A stretch of DNA of 64,000 bases from Prosthecodimorpha hirschii (GTDB taxonomy: Bacteria > Pseudomonadota > Alphaproteobacteria > Rhizobiales > Ancalomicrobiaceae): the NCBI RefSeq assembly GCF_001305515.1, contig NZ_LJYW01000001.1, positions 1,658,320-1,722,319 on the forward strand. The letters are read 5' to 3'. The notes under the pieces are model-generated. The model searched no databases and had not been told where the DNA came from. It saw only the letters and a program-made list of their open reading frames with translations. This document shows positions 27,281 to 35,160 of the stretch, in pieces (within the stretch, counting starts at the first letter, position 1; every line of letters begins with the position of its first letter). The position numbers and the translations under genes are program-made.

Positions 27281-27436
27281 CAGATACGCTTGCCGACGGG
27301 AGGATCGCCGACAGGGGGAATCCTCGCAGGCCACGTTTAAGGAACGCCTAAATGCGCCCGGTGGTGTTGGCCCCGCGCAGCCGGAAGCCGGGAAACCCTG
27401 AAAAGACAACAAGGCCTTTCGCCAGTCACGGTTAAC

Positions 27437-27507
27437 GGCGGGTGACCGGCCGGCATCCGGCGGGTCTCGGGCGGGTCCCTGGCGGGTCGCGGGCCGATCG
27501 CTACAAT
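27437..27507 (+). promoter_or_regulatory. Phased 11-bp GGCGGGTC repeats with a -10-like box
   Basis: In the 513-bp divergent gap between the histidine kinase and the DUF5330 gene, GGCGGGT(C) begins at 27437, 27459, 27470 and 27481, with a degenerate copy at 27448, giving five units spaced exactly 11 bp apart, close to one helical turn. TACAAT (27502-27507) follows. The pattern suggests a multi-site operator, or simply a short tandem duplication. No gene is convincingly present in the rest of the gap. Confidence 0.35.
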
Positions 27508-27793
27508 TCTATTCGATTTCGCCGGACCATCTGAACGTGGACTTCAACCGACAGCGCTATGGTCGGCCACGGTCGAGAACGCCGGAGGATCGGCCGGACC
27601 GGATGGCCCCATCCGGACCGGCAATCCGAACCGTTCGCGTCTCGCCATCACAAGGCTCGGTCGAGCAGGACGTGACCCGTCCGGCACGCGATCCGGCCGC
27701 CAACCAGACGGGCGGGCCGCCAGCCGCTCCGGGGCTCGCATCGCGCGACGACCGGCGGCCGGCACCGCTCTTCCGGCCCCAGGGACGAGGACC

Positions 27794-28189
27794 ATGGGTT
27801 TCCTGATCCGCACGGCGATCGTCGTCACGATCGGCATCATGCTGATTCCCGCCGATCCGGCCGAACTGGCCCGGACCGGCAAGGCCAGCGAGGTGTCGAC
27901 CATCGGCACGCTGGTCTTCATGAAGACCGCCTGGGACGATGCGCGCGGCTTCTGCGACCGCAACGCCGAGGCCTGCACGACGGCGGGACAGTTCGGCGAC
28001 CTGTTTCAGGCCAAGGCGCGCACGGGCGCGAAATGGATCTACGGCTTCCTCGGCCCATCTTCGCCCACGCCCGCCGCCGCCCGGCCGTTCCCGGCCGTGG
28101 ACGCGACCGCGACCGGTTCCCTCCCGCCCCCGCGACCGGTCCCGCGGCGCAAGCCGACCGATCTGCAGCCGCACTTCGCCGCGTCCTGA
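27794..28189 (+). CDS. DUF5330 family small membrane/exported protein
   Basis: A 131-aa protein beginning with a hydrophobic segment (MGFLIRTAIVVTIGIMLIPAD) followed by a short helical domain with the paired-cysteine motif FCDRNAEACTTAGQF, which is the hallmark of the DUF5330 family of Hyphomicrobiales. The C-terminal 60 residues are Pro/Ala/Arg-rich and probably disordered. The function is unknown. It may be exported with a disulphide between the two cysteines. It precedes sufE by 84 bp on the same strand. Confidence 0.75.
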   Translation: MGFLIRTAIVVTIGIMLIPADPAELARTGKASEVSTIGTLVFMKTAWDDARGFCDRNAEACTTAGQFGDLFQAKARTGAKWIYGFLGPSSPTPAAARPFPAVDATATGSLPPPRPVPRRKPTDLQPHFAAS

Positions 28190-28273
28190 TTTCGCCCGAC
28201 GGTCACGGTTCCCCGACGGCCGGCAAGGCCCTATATGGTGGCGGGGACTTCCACCCCGTGCGTGAGGCCGGCC

Positions 28274-28702
28274 TTGGCGACGATCGACGACATTCTCCTC
28301 GACTTCGAGACGATCGACGACTGGGAGGAGCGCTACCGCTACCTGATCGAGCTCGGCCGCGCGCTGCCGGCCATGTCGCCGAGCGGCCATGACGAGGCCA
28401 ACAAGGTGCGCGGCTGCGCCAGCCAGGTCTGGCTGGAGACATCGATCGAACGCCCGGACGGCGGCGTGCCGGTTCTGACCTTCCGGGGCGATTCCGATGC
28501 CCATATCGTGAAGGGGCTGGTCGCCGTGATCCTGGCTCTGTTCTCCGGCCGGACCGCGACCGAGATCCTCAGCCTCGATCCGGAGGCGACCTTCAAGTCC
28601 CTGTCGCTGCGCGAGCATCTGACGCCGCAGCGTTCGAACGGCGTCAATTCGATGGTCGAGCGCATCCGCCGCGATGCCCGCGCCGCGGCGGCCGCCGCCT
28701 GA
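28274..28702 (+). CDS. sufE: SufE family Fe-S cluster assembly sulfur carrier
   Basis: A 142-aa protein that accepts persulfide sulfur from the SufS cysteine desulfurase. The conserved cysteine loop is VRGCASQVWLE (cysteine about residue 49), and DIISLDPEATFKSLSLREHLTPQRSNG-like sequence follows as in SufE. The start is taken as TTG at 28274, with GAGG 8 nt upstream, giving (M)ATIDDILLDFETIDDWEERY. An in-frame ATG at 28235 and GTG at 28262 are alternatives. No suf operon is nearby, as is common for sufE in this order. Confidence 0.9.
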   Translation: MATIDDILLDFETIDDWEERYRYLIELGRALPAMSPSGHDEANKVRGCASQVWLETSIERPDGGVPVLTFRGDSDAHIVKGLVAVILALFSGRTATEILSLDPEATFKSLSLREHLTPQRSNGVNSMVERIRRDARAAAAAA

Positions 28703-28723
28703 GCCCGGCGCCCCGGCCGTCCC

Positions 28724-29512
28724 TCAGGAGGCCGTGCCGCCATTGACCTCCGGCCGATAGTCCGGAGCCCCCCAATGCCGCATCGGCGCCGATCGCCTGG
28801 CCTCGGGGCGCGGGCCGTCGTAGTGGCCGGCGAGCCGCGCCAGCGCAAGCCGCAGCACCACCTTGGCCGAGCGGGCCGGCCAGCGCCGCTCGGCTTCCAC
28901 CGCCTCCAGGCCCTTCAGAAAGCAGCAGACGTCGACGAGGATGCCGGACAGTTCCGGCCCGACGGCGTCGAGGGCCCTGCGGACCCGATCCCGCGCCGCT
29001 AGGGCCGCGTCCGTGGCATCGGCCGGCCCGCCGCGGGCGCCGCCCGCCGACGCCAGCCCGGTGCGCCAGTTCGATGTCACCGACGGCATCAGGCCCGCGC
29101 GGGCGAACTCGATGCGCAGGCGCTCGCCGGCGCGGAACTCCGCCTCGGGCACCAGGGGTGCGCCGTCCGCGCCGCGGCGGCGGAATAGCCAGGCCAGCGG
29201 GCTTTCGGCATCGTTGACCAGCACCGCCGCCGCATCCGCTGCGTCTCCGTCGAGGCGGCGTGCGACCAGCCGGCCCGCAGGCCCGCCGGCCGCCGCCACC
29301 CGGTCCCGTCCCCTGGCGGTCAAGGCGATCGTGCCGTCGGCGACACGAGCGGTCAGGCCATCCCGGAGCGACCGCTCGAGATCCGCCGCGTCGACGCGCA
29401 GGCGGGCGAGCCCGGCCACCCCGATCCGGCGCAGGCTGCCCGAGGCGTCCGCCTCGGCCGGTCCGGCGGCCAGAAAGGCCAGCAGACGCGCAATCTTCTC
29501 CGGCTTTTCCAT
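28724..29512 (-). CDS. DUF6456 domain protein
   Basis: A 262-aa protein of the DUF6456 family, recognised by the block VLVNDAESPLAWLFRRRGADGAPLV (about 100-125), ERLRIEFARAGLMPSVTSNW and the C-terminal LVDVCCFLKGLEAVEAERRWPARSAKVVLRLALARLAGHY. The N-terminal 90 residues look like a winged-helix or similar small domain (RLLAFLAAGP...LTARGRDRVA). Its function is unknown. The pairing with the DnaA-domain-IV-like protein is tight: the start codon overlaps that gene's stop by one base (TGATG), so the two are made together. It converges with sufE. Confidence 0.83.
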   Translation of the reverse strand: MEKPEKIARLLAFLAAGPAEADASGSLRRIGVAGLARLRVDAADLERSLRDGLTARVADGTIALTARGRDRVAAAGGPAGRLVARRLDGDAADAAAVLVNDAESPLAWLFRRRGADGAPLVPEAEFRAGERLRIEFARAGLMPSVTSNWRTGLASAGGARGGPADATDAALAARDRVRRALDAVGPELSGILVDVCCFLKGLEAVEAERRWPARSAKVVLRLALARLAGHYDGPRPEARRSAPMRHWGAPDYRPEVNGGTAS

Positions 29513-29895
29513 CAGGCCGCCTCCCCGACCAGATGGCCCTGGCTCTCCCGCCAGTTGGCGAGCGCCGATTCGACGGCATCGACCACGCGATCGACGCGCG
29601 GATCCTCACGCGCCTCTTCGACCACCCGGCAGGCATGCGCGACGGTGGTCCGATCCCTTTCGAACAACCGTCCGACCTCGGTCATCGACAGTCCGAGCCA
29701 GACATGGGCGCAATACATGGCGACCTGCCGGGCAAAGGCCGCGCGCGGCGTGCCGCGGCTCGGCCGGCGCAGATCGCCCGGAGTCAGCCCGAAGGCTGCA
29801 ACCACGGATGCGACCAGCACCGGACACGAGCCATCGGCCGGGAGCCGCCGGTATCCCCTCCCTCGACTGTCCCGCTGTTGAGAATGCCGCATCAT
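29512..29895 (-). CDS. DnaA domain IV-like helix-turn-helix protein
   Basis: A 127-aa protein whose C-terminal 90 residues match the DNA-binding domain IV of DnaA: FARQVAMYCAHVWLGLSMTEVGRLFERDRTTVAHACRVVEEAR. The signature RDHTTVxHA of DnaA appears as RDRTTVAHA, with the His that contacts the DnaA box replaced by Arg. No AAA+ domain is present, so this is not the initiator itself but may bind related sites. The start is placed at the tandem ATG (29895) after GGGGTGG. A longer TTG-started frame would run through a TTGACA box at 29935-29940 that looks like its -35 element. Confidence 0.85.
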   Translation of the reverse strand: MMRHSQQRDSRGRGYRRLPADGSCPVLVASVVAAFGLTPGDLRRPSRGTPRAAFARQVAMYCAHVWLGLSMTEVGRLFERDRTTVAHACRVVEEAREDPRVDRVVDAVESALANWRESQGHLVGEAA

Positions 29896-29961
29896 GCTGC
29901 CACCCCACACCCTCTGACTGTAGGAATATTTACCTGTCAATTATGCGAGCGCGGGGGCAAC

Positions 29962-30059
29962 CGGGGATAACTAACTGATGTTTTGTTTAACATCGACGGG
30001 CTCTTGGGCGCAGCGCCTCCCGATAGCAAGGGTGGGGATATCGAGGAATATTATCCTCG
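29962..30059. promoter_or_regulatory. Divergent regulatory region with DnaA-box-like sites and dyads
   Basis: Between the DnaA-IV-like gene (minus) and a small gene (plus) lie TTATCCCCG on the minus strand (29962-29970) and TTATCCTCG on the plus strand (30051-30059), each matching the DnaA box TTATCCACA at 7 of 9 positions. Also present are the dyads GATGTT-N6-AACATC (29977-29994) and CGAGGA-N6-TCCTCG (30042-30059), the second overlapping the box. The region is A+T-richer than its surroundings. A role in autoregulation by the DnaA-IV-like protein is inference. Confidence 0.4.
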
Positions 30060-30107
30060 GTCGTCGTCCGCCATGAAACGATCCCGCCACCAGAACGGGA
30101 GTTCACA

Positions 30108-30500
30108 ATGGCTACGGAGTTGGAAGCGAGGTTGCGCGGATCGGTCGGCGCGGCACTTGCCAGGGTTGTTGCGACCGAAGCCGACCGATACCAGCGCGAG
30201 CATGCCCTGCCGCGCCTGCTGCCGATCGGGCCGGACCTGCTCGCCGATCCAGGCCGGGCAGCACGGCTGCATGTTCTGAAACTGCTCGCCCGCGCCTTGC
30301 GCGGCGAACGCAGCCGCGGCCGCGCCGGTCATTGGACCTACAGCCTCGACAGACATCTCGCCCTGATCACGGCCTACCGTGCGGAGAAGGCAGCCCTGTC
30401 GACGACGATGACGGCAGCCACCGACAAGCCCAAGGCGGTGCCGGAGGCTTCGGGTGGCACCGGTCATCGCCCTGCGGCAAACGGTCCCGCGCCGCGATGA
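30108..30500 (+). CDS. Small hypothetical protein (helical, basic)
   Basis: A 130-aa protein: helical N-terminal 100 residues with LHVLKLLARALRGERSRGRAGHWTYSLDRHLALITAYRAEKAAL (about 54-97), then a disordered tail. Similar HWTYDLNRHI-type small proteins occur in Hyphomicrobiales near DnaA-IV/DUF6456 genes, so I treat it as part of that module, but no function is known. A GGGAG ribosome-binding site lies about 7 nt before the ATG. It is divergent from the DnaA-IV-like gene with a 212-bp shared regulatory region. Confidence 0.68.
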   Translation: MATELEARLRGSVGAALARVVATEADRYQREHALPRLLPIGPDLLADPGRAARLHVLKLLARALRGERSRGRAGHWTYSLDRHLALITAYRAEKAALSTTMTAATDKPKAVPEASGGTGHRPAANGPAPR

Positions 30501-30659
30501 TTCCGCCGCCGGATCGCAGCCACATCCTCGGCGAAACGCCCGCCGCCGGCGCCGGGCGCGGACGAGAGGACCGGGTCGGTGCGGCGGACCGGTGCGCCCA
30601 AGCACGATCATGGGGGCGAGTGCGGACATGTGGGGCGCATCGCCGGGATCGAGACGATG

Positions 30660-31235
30660 TCAGAAGGTGCGGGTGAACCGCAGGAAGGGCGAGGTCAGAG
30701 CGAGACCGGTCACGGAGACCACCTTGTCGGGCGTGCCGCGCTTCAGGATCACGTCGACGTGATAGAAATTCGCGGCAAAATCGAGCTGGAAGCTTGAGGG
30801 CGCGATGTTCTGCTCGACCCCGGCCGGCAGCGTCAGGGCGATCTGGTCGGATTTGAACCCGCCGATCGCGGTCGAGATCCCCGTTGCGATCGCGGTTCGC
30901 ACCAGTTCGACCGCCAACACGGCCGACGGATCGGCGCCGGACGAATCCTGGAAGCGGATGGTCATCCCGCCGAGCTGTGCGGCATCGCCGGCCGCATTGC
31001 CGAAGCGGACATGGGAGATCGGGCAGACCAGACGAATGGCGCCCGTCTTGCCGGGCATGAAGCGCACCGTCGGCCCGGAGATTTCGACCAGATCCCGACC
31101 TTCCGCAACGGAGCAACCGGCCGCCGGACTGCTCCAGGCGACATCCGAGGCCGCAGCGCTCGGCGTGACGGAGGCCCCCGTCAGGGCCAGGGCCGCAGCG
31201 GCGGCGAGAAGAGCGGTCGAAAGCATCCGGTTCAT
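30660..31235 (-). CDS. Secreted hypothetical protein
   Basis: A 191-aa protein with a signal peptide (MNRMLSTALLAAAAALALTGASVTPSAAAS, cleavage near residue 30). The mature part is beta-rich with two cysteines (AGCSVAEG and RLVCPISH) that could form a disulphide, and ends in FLRFTRTF, with a terminal aromatic as in outer-membrane-associated proteins. The family is not recognised. The ATG at 31235 follows GGAGG by 5 nt. It is co-directional with and downstream of mucR. Confidence 0.68.
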   Translation of the reverse strand: MNRMLSTALLAAAAALALTGASVTPSAAASDVAWSSPAAGCSVAEGRDLVEISGPTVRFMPGKTGAIRLVCPISHVRFGNAAGDAAQLGGMTIRFQDSSGADPSAVLAVELVRTAIATGISTAIGGFKSDQIALTLPAGVEQNIAPSSFQLDFAANFYHVDVILKRGTPDKVVSVTGLALTSPFLRFTRTF

Positions 31236-31483
31236 GATGTCCTCCAAGGCGTGACGCGCTGGGCGCTCAGGCGATGGAGCGAGAATGCCGCGGCGGCGCC
31301 TCGTCGCCAGTTCCCTGGGGAACAGGATCGGGTACCGCCGGAGCTCCGACCGGCCGGCCCGCGGCAGCGGACCGATCCAACCGCCCCGGCCGGCCGGGCC
31401 GACAGAACCGCCCCGGCCGCACCGCCAGGCACCGCCGTTTCACCGATCGAACCGCGGCTTGAGCGGCATGGCGCGCCGATCCG

Positions 31484-31523
31484 AAAAGAAAAAGACCGCC
31501 GGGACTTGTGTCCGCGGCGGTCC
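31484..31523 (-). terminator. Rho-independent terminator of mucR
   Basis: On the minus strand GGACCGCCG...CGGCGGTC forms an 8-bp stem, followed by the T-run TTTTTCTTTT, 30 bp after the mucR stop. It is the clearest intrinsic terminator in the window. The remaining gap between the terminator and the secreted protein gene (31236-31483) shows no gene. Confidence 0.85.
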
Positions 31524-31552
31524 TTCATCTCGGCCCGGGGCCGGCGTTGCGC

Positions 31553-31972
31553 TCAGCGCGAGCGGCGGCGCTGCTGGCCGAGGCCCATCTTCTTGGCGAG
31601 GTCCGAGCGGGCCTGGGCGTAGTTCGGGGCGACCATCGGATAGTCGGCCGCCAGGCCCCACTTCTCGCGATACTCTTCCGGGGTCATGTTGTACTGCGTG
31701 CGCAGATGGCGCTTCAGCGACTTGAACTTCTTGCCGTCCTCAAGGCAGACGATGTAGTCGGGCGTGACCGACTTCTTGACCGGAACGGCCGGCTTCAGCG
31801 GTTCCGGCATCGGCTCGGGAGCAACGCCCGAGGAGGTCCGCTGGAGGGCTGCGTAGACTTCTCCGATCAGCCCCGGCAGGTCAGACGAGGAAACGGTATT
31901 GTTGCTGACATAGGCCGAGACAATGTCGGCGGCCAAGTCGATCAGATTTGCGCTGGTAGAAGTCTCGCTCAT
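31553..31972 (-). CDS. mucR: MucR family zinc-finger transcriptional regulator
   Basis: A 139-aa Ros/MucR protein, a global H-NS-like silencer in Hyphomicrobiales that binds A+T-rich promoter DNA and controls exopolysaccharide, motility and cell-cycle genes. The N-terminal oligomerisation part (1-55, [31 protein letters not shown]) and the C-terminal single zinc finger [32 protein letters not shown] are complete. The first cysteine plus Asp/His ligand arrangement is the MucR variant. A long A+T-rich upstream region, typical of MucR autoregulation, precedes it, and an intrinsic terminator follows. Confidence 0.95.
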   Translation of the reverse strand: MSETSTSANLIDLAADIVSAYVSNNTVSSSDLPGLIGEVYAALQRTSSGVAPEPMPEPLKPAVPVKKSVTPDYIVCLEDGKKFKSLKRHLRTQYNMTPEEYREKWGLAADYPMVAPNYAQARSDLAKKMGLGQQRRRSR

Positions 31973-32005
31973 TTTTCACCTGTCGAGAGCGGATCATTGG
32001 CCACG

Positions 32006-32024
32006 CCAATTCGCCGTAGATTGG
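32006..32024. promoter_or_regulatory. CCAAT-N9-ATTGG dyad upstream of mucR
   Basis: A perfect 5-bp inverted repeat 34 bp upstream of the mucR start inside the 513-bp gap 31973-32485. The gap is A+T-rich by local standards (for example CATATATACATG near 32246) and probably holds promoters for mucR (minus) and the oligopeptidase (plus). It also has a small CCTGG-N5-CCAGG hairpin near 32278-32293. No gene was found in it. Confidence 0.3.
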
Positions 32025-32485
32025 ATTGAATCACCCCTGCGTCGCACGACTAGGGCATTCAACCATGGAACCGAGCAGAAGGTTCAAGTGAATCGATCAC
32101 CCGGACTGTTTCGAACTCCGTATATGACCTCTACGCTAGAAAAACAAGATGTCAATCACCCTCTTCGCGGCAAATGAAGCCAATTGTCCGCATCTGCCAG
32201 CGTCGATGCTGGTTACCCGGGAGTCACTGCCTGCGTCTCGGCAAGCATATATACATGACAAGCCCATTCCCGGGGCTTCCTGGAATCACCAGGAATCCAG
32301 TGCGGAATCGGGCTCCGAAAGTCTCTTCTGCCGATCGGCGCCATCACGTTTTGGCGTGCCGGTCGTGCGTCGCGGTTCCACCTGGGCGGGACGGTCGCGC
32401 AGCACCCGGATTGCCGTCAAGTCACCGGACGCCTATGTGAGGCGCCACAGGGCCGCCGGGCAGGCGGCCAAAGGAGATGCCCGAG

Positions 32486-34585
32486 ATGAAAGATACCGGC
32501 CGTTCCGTCACGCCGCCGCGACCGGCAGAAAAGCGACCGTCGGTCAGCGTCTGGCACGGCCGGGAACGGGTCGACGACTATCAATGGCTGCGGGCCGACA
32601 ACTGGCAGGACGTGATGCGGACGCCGAGCGCCCTGCCGGCGGATATCCGTGCCTATCTGGACGCCGAGAATGCCTATACGGAAGCGGTCCTGAAGGAGAC
32701 CGAGGCGCTGCAGGCGACGCTGTTCGCCGAGCTCAAGGGCCGCATCAAGCAGGACGATTCCTCGGTTCCGACCAAGGACGGTCCCTGGGCCTACGGCACG
32801 CGCTATCTTGAAGGTGCGCAGCATCCGCGCGTGGTGCGCGTGCCGCGCGACGGCGGCGAGGAGCAGGTCCTGCTCGACGCCAACGCGCTCGCCGAAGGCA
32901 AGGCCTATTTCCGGCTCGGCGCCGCCAGCCATTCGCCGGATCATGCCTGGCTGGCCTGGTCGGCCGACGACAAGGGCTCGGAATATTTCACGCTGCGGCT
33001 GCGCGACCTCACCACCGGCAGCGACCTCCCCGACGCGATCCCCGAGACCGGCGGCATGGCCTGGGCCAATGACGGCAAGACGCTGTTCTATGTCTGGCTC
33101 GACGAGAACCATCGCCCCGCCAAGGTCTTCCGGCATCAGGTCGGGCGACCGGCGAGCGAGGACGTGGTCGTCTACGAGGAGCGCGATCCGGGCTTCTTCA
33201 TCGGCGTCGGCCGCACCCAGTCGGGGCGCTATCTGGTCATCGACGTGCACGACCACGAGACGTCCGAGGTCTGGCTGATCGACGCCGACGCCCCGCTCGA
33301 GGCGCCGCGGCTGGTCGCCGCGCGGGAAACCGCGGTCGAATACGATGTCGACCATGGCGACGGGCGCTTCTACATCCGCACCAATGCCGACGGCGCGGAG
33401 GACTTCAAGATCGTCACCGCGCCGGAAGCGACGCCGGATCGGGCCCATTGGCGCGACCTCGTCGCCCATGTTCCCGGGCGTCTCGTGATCTCCCATCAGA
33501 TCCTGGCCCGCCATCTCGTCCGCCTGGAGCGGGTCGAGGGCTTGCCGCGGATCATCGTCCATACGCTCGCCACCGGGACCGAGGCCCCGATCGCCTTCGA
33601 CGAGGAGGCCTATTCGCTCGGCCTGGCCGGCGGCTACGAGTTCGACACCGACGAGATCCGCTTCACCTATTCGTCGATGACCACGCCCGCCCGGGTCTAC
33701 GACTACGACATGGCGACCGGCCGACGCACGCTGCGCAAGGAGCAGGAGGTGCCGAGCGGGCACGATCCGGCGCGCTATGTGACCCGTCGCATCCAGGCGC
33801 CGGCCGCCGACGGCGAGACGGTGCCGGTCTCCCTGCTCTATCTGAAGGATACGCCGCTGGACGGTTCGGCGCCGCTGCTGCTCTACGGCTACGGCGCCTA
33901 TGGCATCACCATTCCGGCGGCCTTTTCGACCAATGCGCTGTCGCTGGTCGACCGCGGCTTCGTCTATGCCATCGCCCATGTCCGCGGCGGCAAGGACAAG
34001 GGCTTCCGCTGGTATGCCCAGGGCCGGCGCGCGTTCAAGACCAATACGTTCGACGACTTCGTCGCCGCCGCCGACGCGCTGATCGCCGGCCGGTTCACGA
34101 GCCGCGGACGGATCGTCGCCCAGGGCGGCTCGGCCGGCGGCATGCTGATGGGGGCGATCGCCAACCGGGCGGGCGATCGCTTCGGGGCCATCGTCGCCGA
34201 GGTGCCCTTCGTCGACGTGCTCGCCACCATGCTCGACGAGACGCTGCCGCTGACGCCGCCGGAATGGCCCGAATGGGGCAACCCGATCGCCGATCCGGAG
34301 GCGTATGACCGCATCCTCGGCTATTCGCCCTACGACAATGTCGCCGCCCAGCCCTATCCGGCGATCCTGGCGCTCGCGGGGCTGACCGACCCGCGGGTTA
34401 CCTATTGGGAGCCGGCGAAATGGGTCGCGCGGCTGCGGGCGACCAAGACCGACGACAACCTGCTGCTCCTGAAGACCAACATGGATGCCGGCCATGGCGG
34501 CGCCGCCGGCCGCTTCGACCGGCTGAAGGAGGTCGCCCTGATCCAGGCCTTCGCGCTGCTGTGCGTCGGTCTGGCAGGGGCGTGA
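32486..34585 (+). CDS. S9 family prolyl oligopeptidase-like serine peptidase (oligopeptidase B type)
   Basis: A 699-aa cytoplasmic peptidase. The N-terminal beta-propeller (about 60-420) is followed by the alpha/beta hydrolase domain with PLLLYGYGAYG, the nucleophile Ser in QGGSAGGMLMGA (about 553), the Asp in GLTDPRVTYWEP and the His in AGHGGAAGRF, a complete triad. The closest group is oligopeptidase B/PtrB, which trims short peptides after basic residues, but prolyl specificity is not excluded. The ATG at 32486 has AGGAG 9 nt upstream, better placed than for the ATG at 32477. Confidence 0.9.
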   Translation: MKDTGRSVTPPRPAEKRPSVSVWHGRERVDDYQWLRADNWQDVMRTPSALPADIRAYLDAENAYTEAVLKETEALQATLFAELKGRIKQDDSSVPTKDGPWAYGTRYLEGAQHPRVVRVPRDGGEEQVLLDANALAEGKAYFRLGAASHSPDHAWLAWSADDKGSEYFTLRLRDLTTGSDLPDAIPETGGMAWANDGKTLFYVWLDENHRPAKVFRHQVGRPASEDVVVYEERDPGFFIGVGRTQSGRYLVIDVHDHETSEVWLIDADAPLEAPRLVAARETAVEYDVDHGDGRFYIRTNADGAEDFKIVTAPEATPDRAHWRDLVAHVPGRLVISHQILARHLVRLERVEGLPRIIVHTLATGTEAPIAFDEEAYSLGLAGGYEFDTDEIRFTYSSMTTPARVYDYDMATGRRTLRKEQEVPSGHDPARYVTRRIQAPAADGETVPVSLLYLKDTPLDGSAPLLLYGYGAYGITIPAAFSTNALSLVDRGFVYAIAHVRGGKDKGFRWYAQGRRAFKTNTFDDFVAAADALIAGRFTSRGRIVAQGGSAGGMLMGAIANRAGDRFGAIVAEVPFVDVLATMLDETLPLTPPEWPEWGNPIADPEAYDRILGYSPYDNVAAQPYPAILALAGLTDPRVTYWEPAKWVARLRATKTDDNLLLLKTNMDAGHGGAAGRFDRLKEVALIQAFALLCVGLAGA

Positions 34586-34590
34586 AACAC

Positions 34591-34633
34591 GACGGCAGGC
34601 CGGGGCACGATCGCCGCGCCCCGGCCTGCCGTC
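34591..34633. terminator. Strong bidirectional terminator hairpin
   Basis: GACGGCAGGCCGGGGC (34591-34606) pairs perfectly with 34618-34633 to give a 16-bp stem with an 11-nt loop, filling the gap between the convergent peptidase and DUF2892 genes. Confidence 0.8.
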
Positions 34634-34648
34634 CGCGACCGCGCCCGG

Positions 34649-34855
34649 TCAGGCCCGCTTGGCCGGGCAGGTGCTGACGCCGATCAGCGTGTAGGCCGGG
34701 CACCAGCCCATCAGAGCCGTCAGAAGCGGGACGACGCCGATATAGCCGACCCATTTCCAGGACAGGTCCGCCGGTCCGAAAAAGGCGAAGGCGAGCAGCG
34801 CGAGACCGGCGACGATACGCAGGATGCGGTCGATACCGCCAACATTGGCATTCAT
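34649..34855 (-). CDS. DUF2892 (YgaP-type) small membrane protein
   Basis: A 68-aa protein with two membrane helices, MNANVGGIDRILRIVAGLALLAFAFF and VGYIGVVPLLTALMGWCPAYTLIG, and the family cysteines GWCPAYTLIGVSTCP. This domain is the membrane part of YgaP rhodaneses and also occurs alone near sulfur-stress genes. The GAGGAGGG ribosome-binding site fixes the ATG at 34855. A Crp/Fnr-type regulator lies upstream on the same strand, probably its regulator. Confidence 0.87.
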   Translation of the reverse strand: MNANVGGIDRILRIVAGLALLAFAFFGPADLSWKWVGYIGVVPLLTALMGWCPAYTLIGVSTCPAKRA

Positions 34856-34879
34856 GACGTCCCTCCTCAGGGGCTGGCG

Positions 34880-34891
34880 CAAGGCGACTTG
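34880..34891. promoter_or_regulatory. CAAG-N4-CTTG dyad upstream of the DUF2892 gene
   Basis: A perfect inverted repeat, CAAGGCGACTTG, 25 bp upstream of the DUF2892 start. The N4 spacing matches Crp/Fnr-type operators although the half-site orientation is not canonical. The rest of the 302-bp gap up to 35157 is R2 copy 3 plus G+C-rich sequence without a gene. Confidence 0.3.
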
Positions 34892-35034
34892 ACGATGCGG
34901 GCCGGGGGCGCTCCGCCGCTCCGATCGTGCCGCCGGACCGGCCGCGCCGCGCATGCGCCGCAACCGCCGACCCGGCCACCATGCGCCAAAGCCGGGGCCG
35001 GGTCCGTGACGCAGTCACCGAAGCGGTCTCCGGA

Positions 35035-35160
35035 TCATTCCAACGGCCGAGGATGCGGACGCATCGGGCCGTTGAAAGAGCGCGAATTTCTCATAGGTGT
35101 CAGAGGCATGAGAAATTCGCGTCTCGAAGACCGACGATCGTTCCATGACCGTCGGTATCA
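35035..35160 (-). repeat. Structured intergenic repeat R2, copy 3
   Basis: The reverse complement of 12127-12250 and 18212-18335. Here the middle hairpin is the best preserved (CGCGAATTTCTCAT pairing with ATGAGAAATTCGCG). The first bases of the element supply the TGA stop codon of the Crp/Fnr gene, so the insertion or spread of the element reached into the gene's end. The orientation again follows the upstream gene. Confidence 0.88.

Noticed and set aside
27537-27806. 89-codon open frame before the DUF5330 gene
   Set aside because: Low-complexity Arg/Pro/Asp composition, GTG start without a ribosome-binding site, and overlap with the real start at 27794.
29512-30108. Chromosomal origin of replication next to a DnaA gene
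   Set aside because: The protein has only domain IV, the two boxes are imperfect, and no dnaN, AT-rich unwinding element or box cluster is present.
32149-32811. 220-codon open frame over the start of the oligopeptidase
   Set aside because: It lies in another frame of a well-supported peptidase gene and reads as Arg/Gly-rich shadow sequence.
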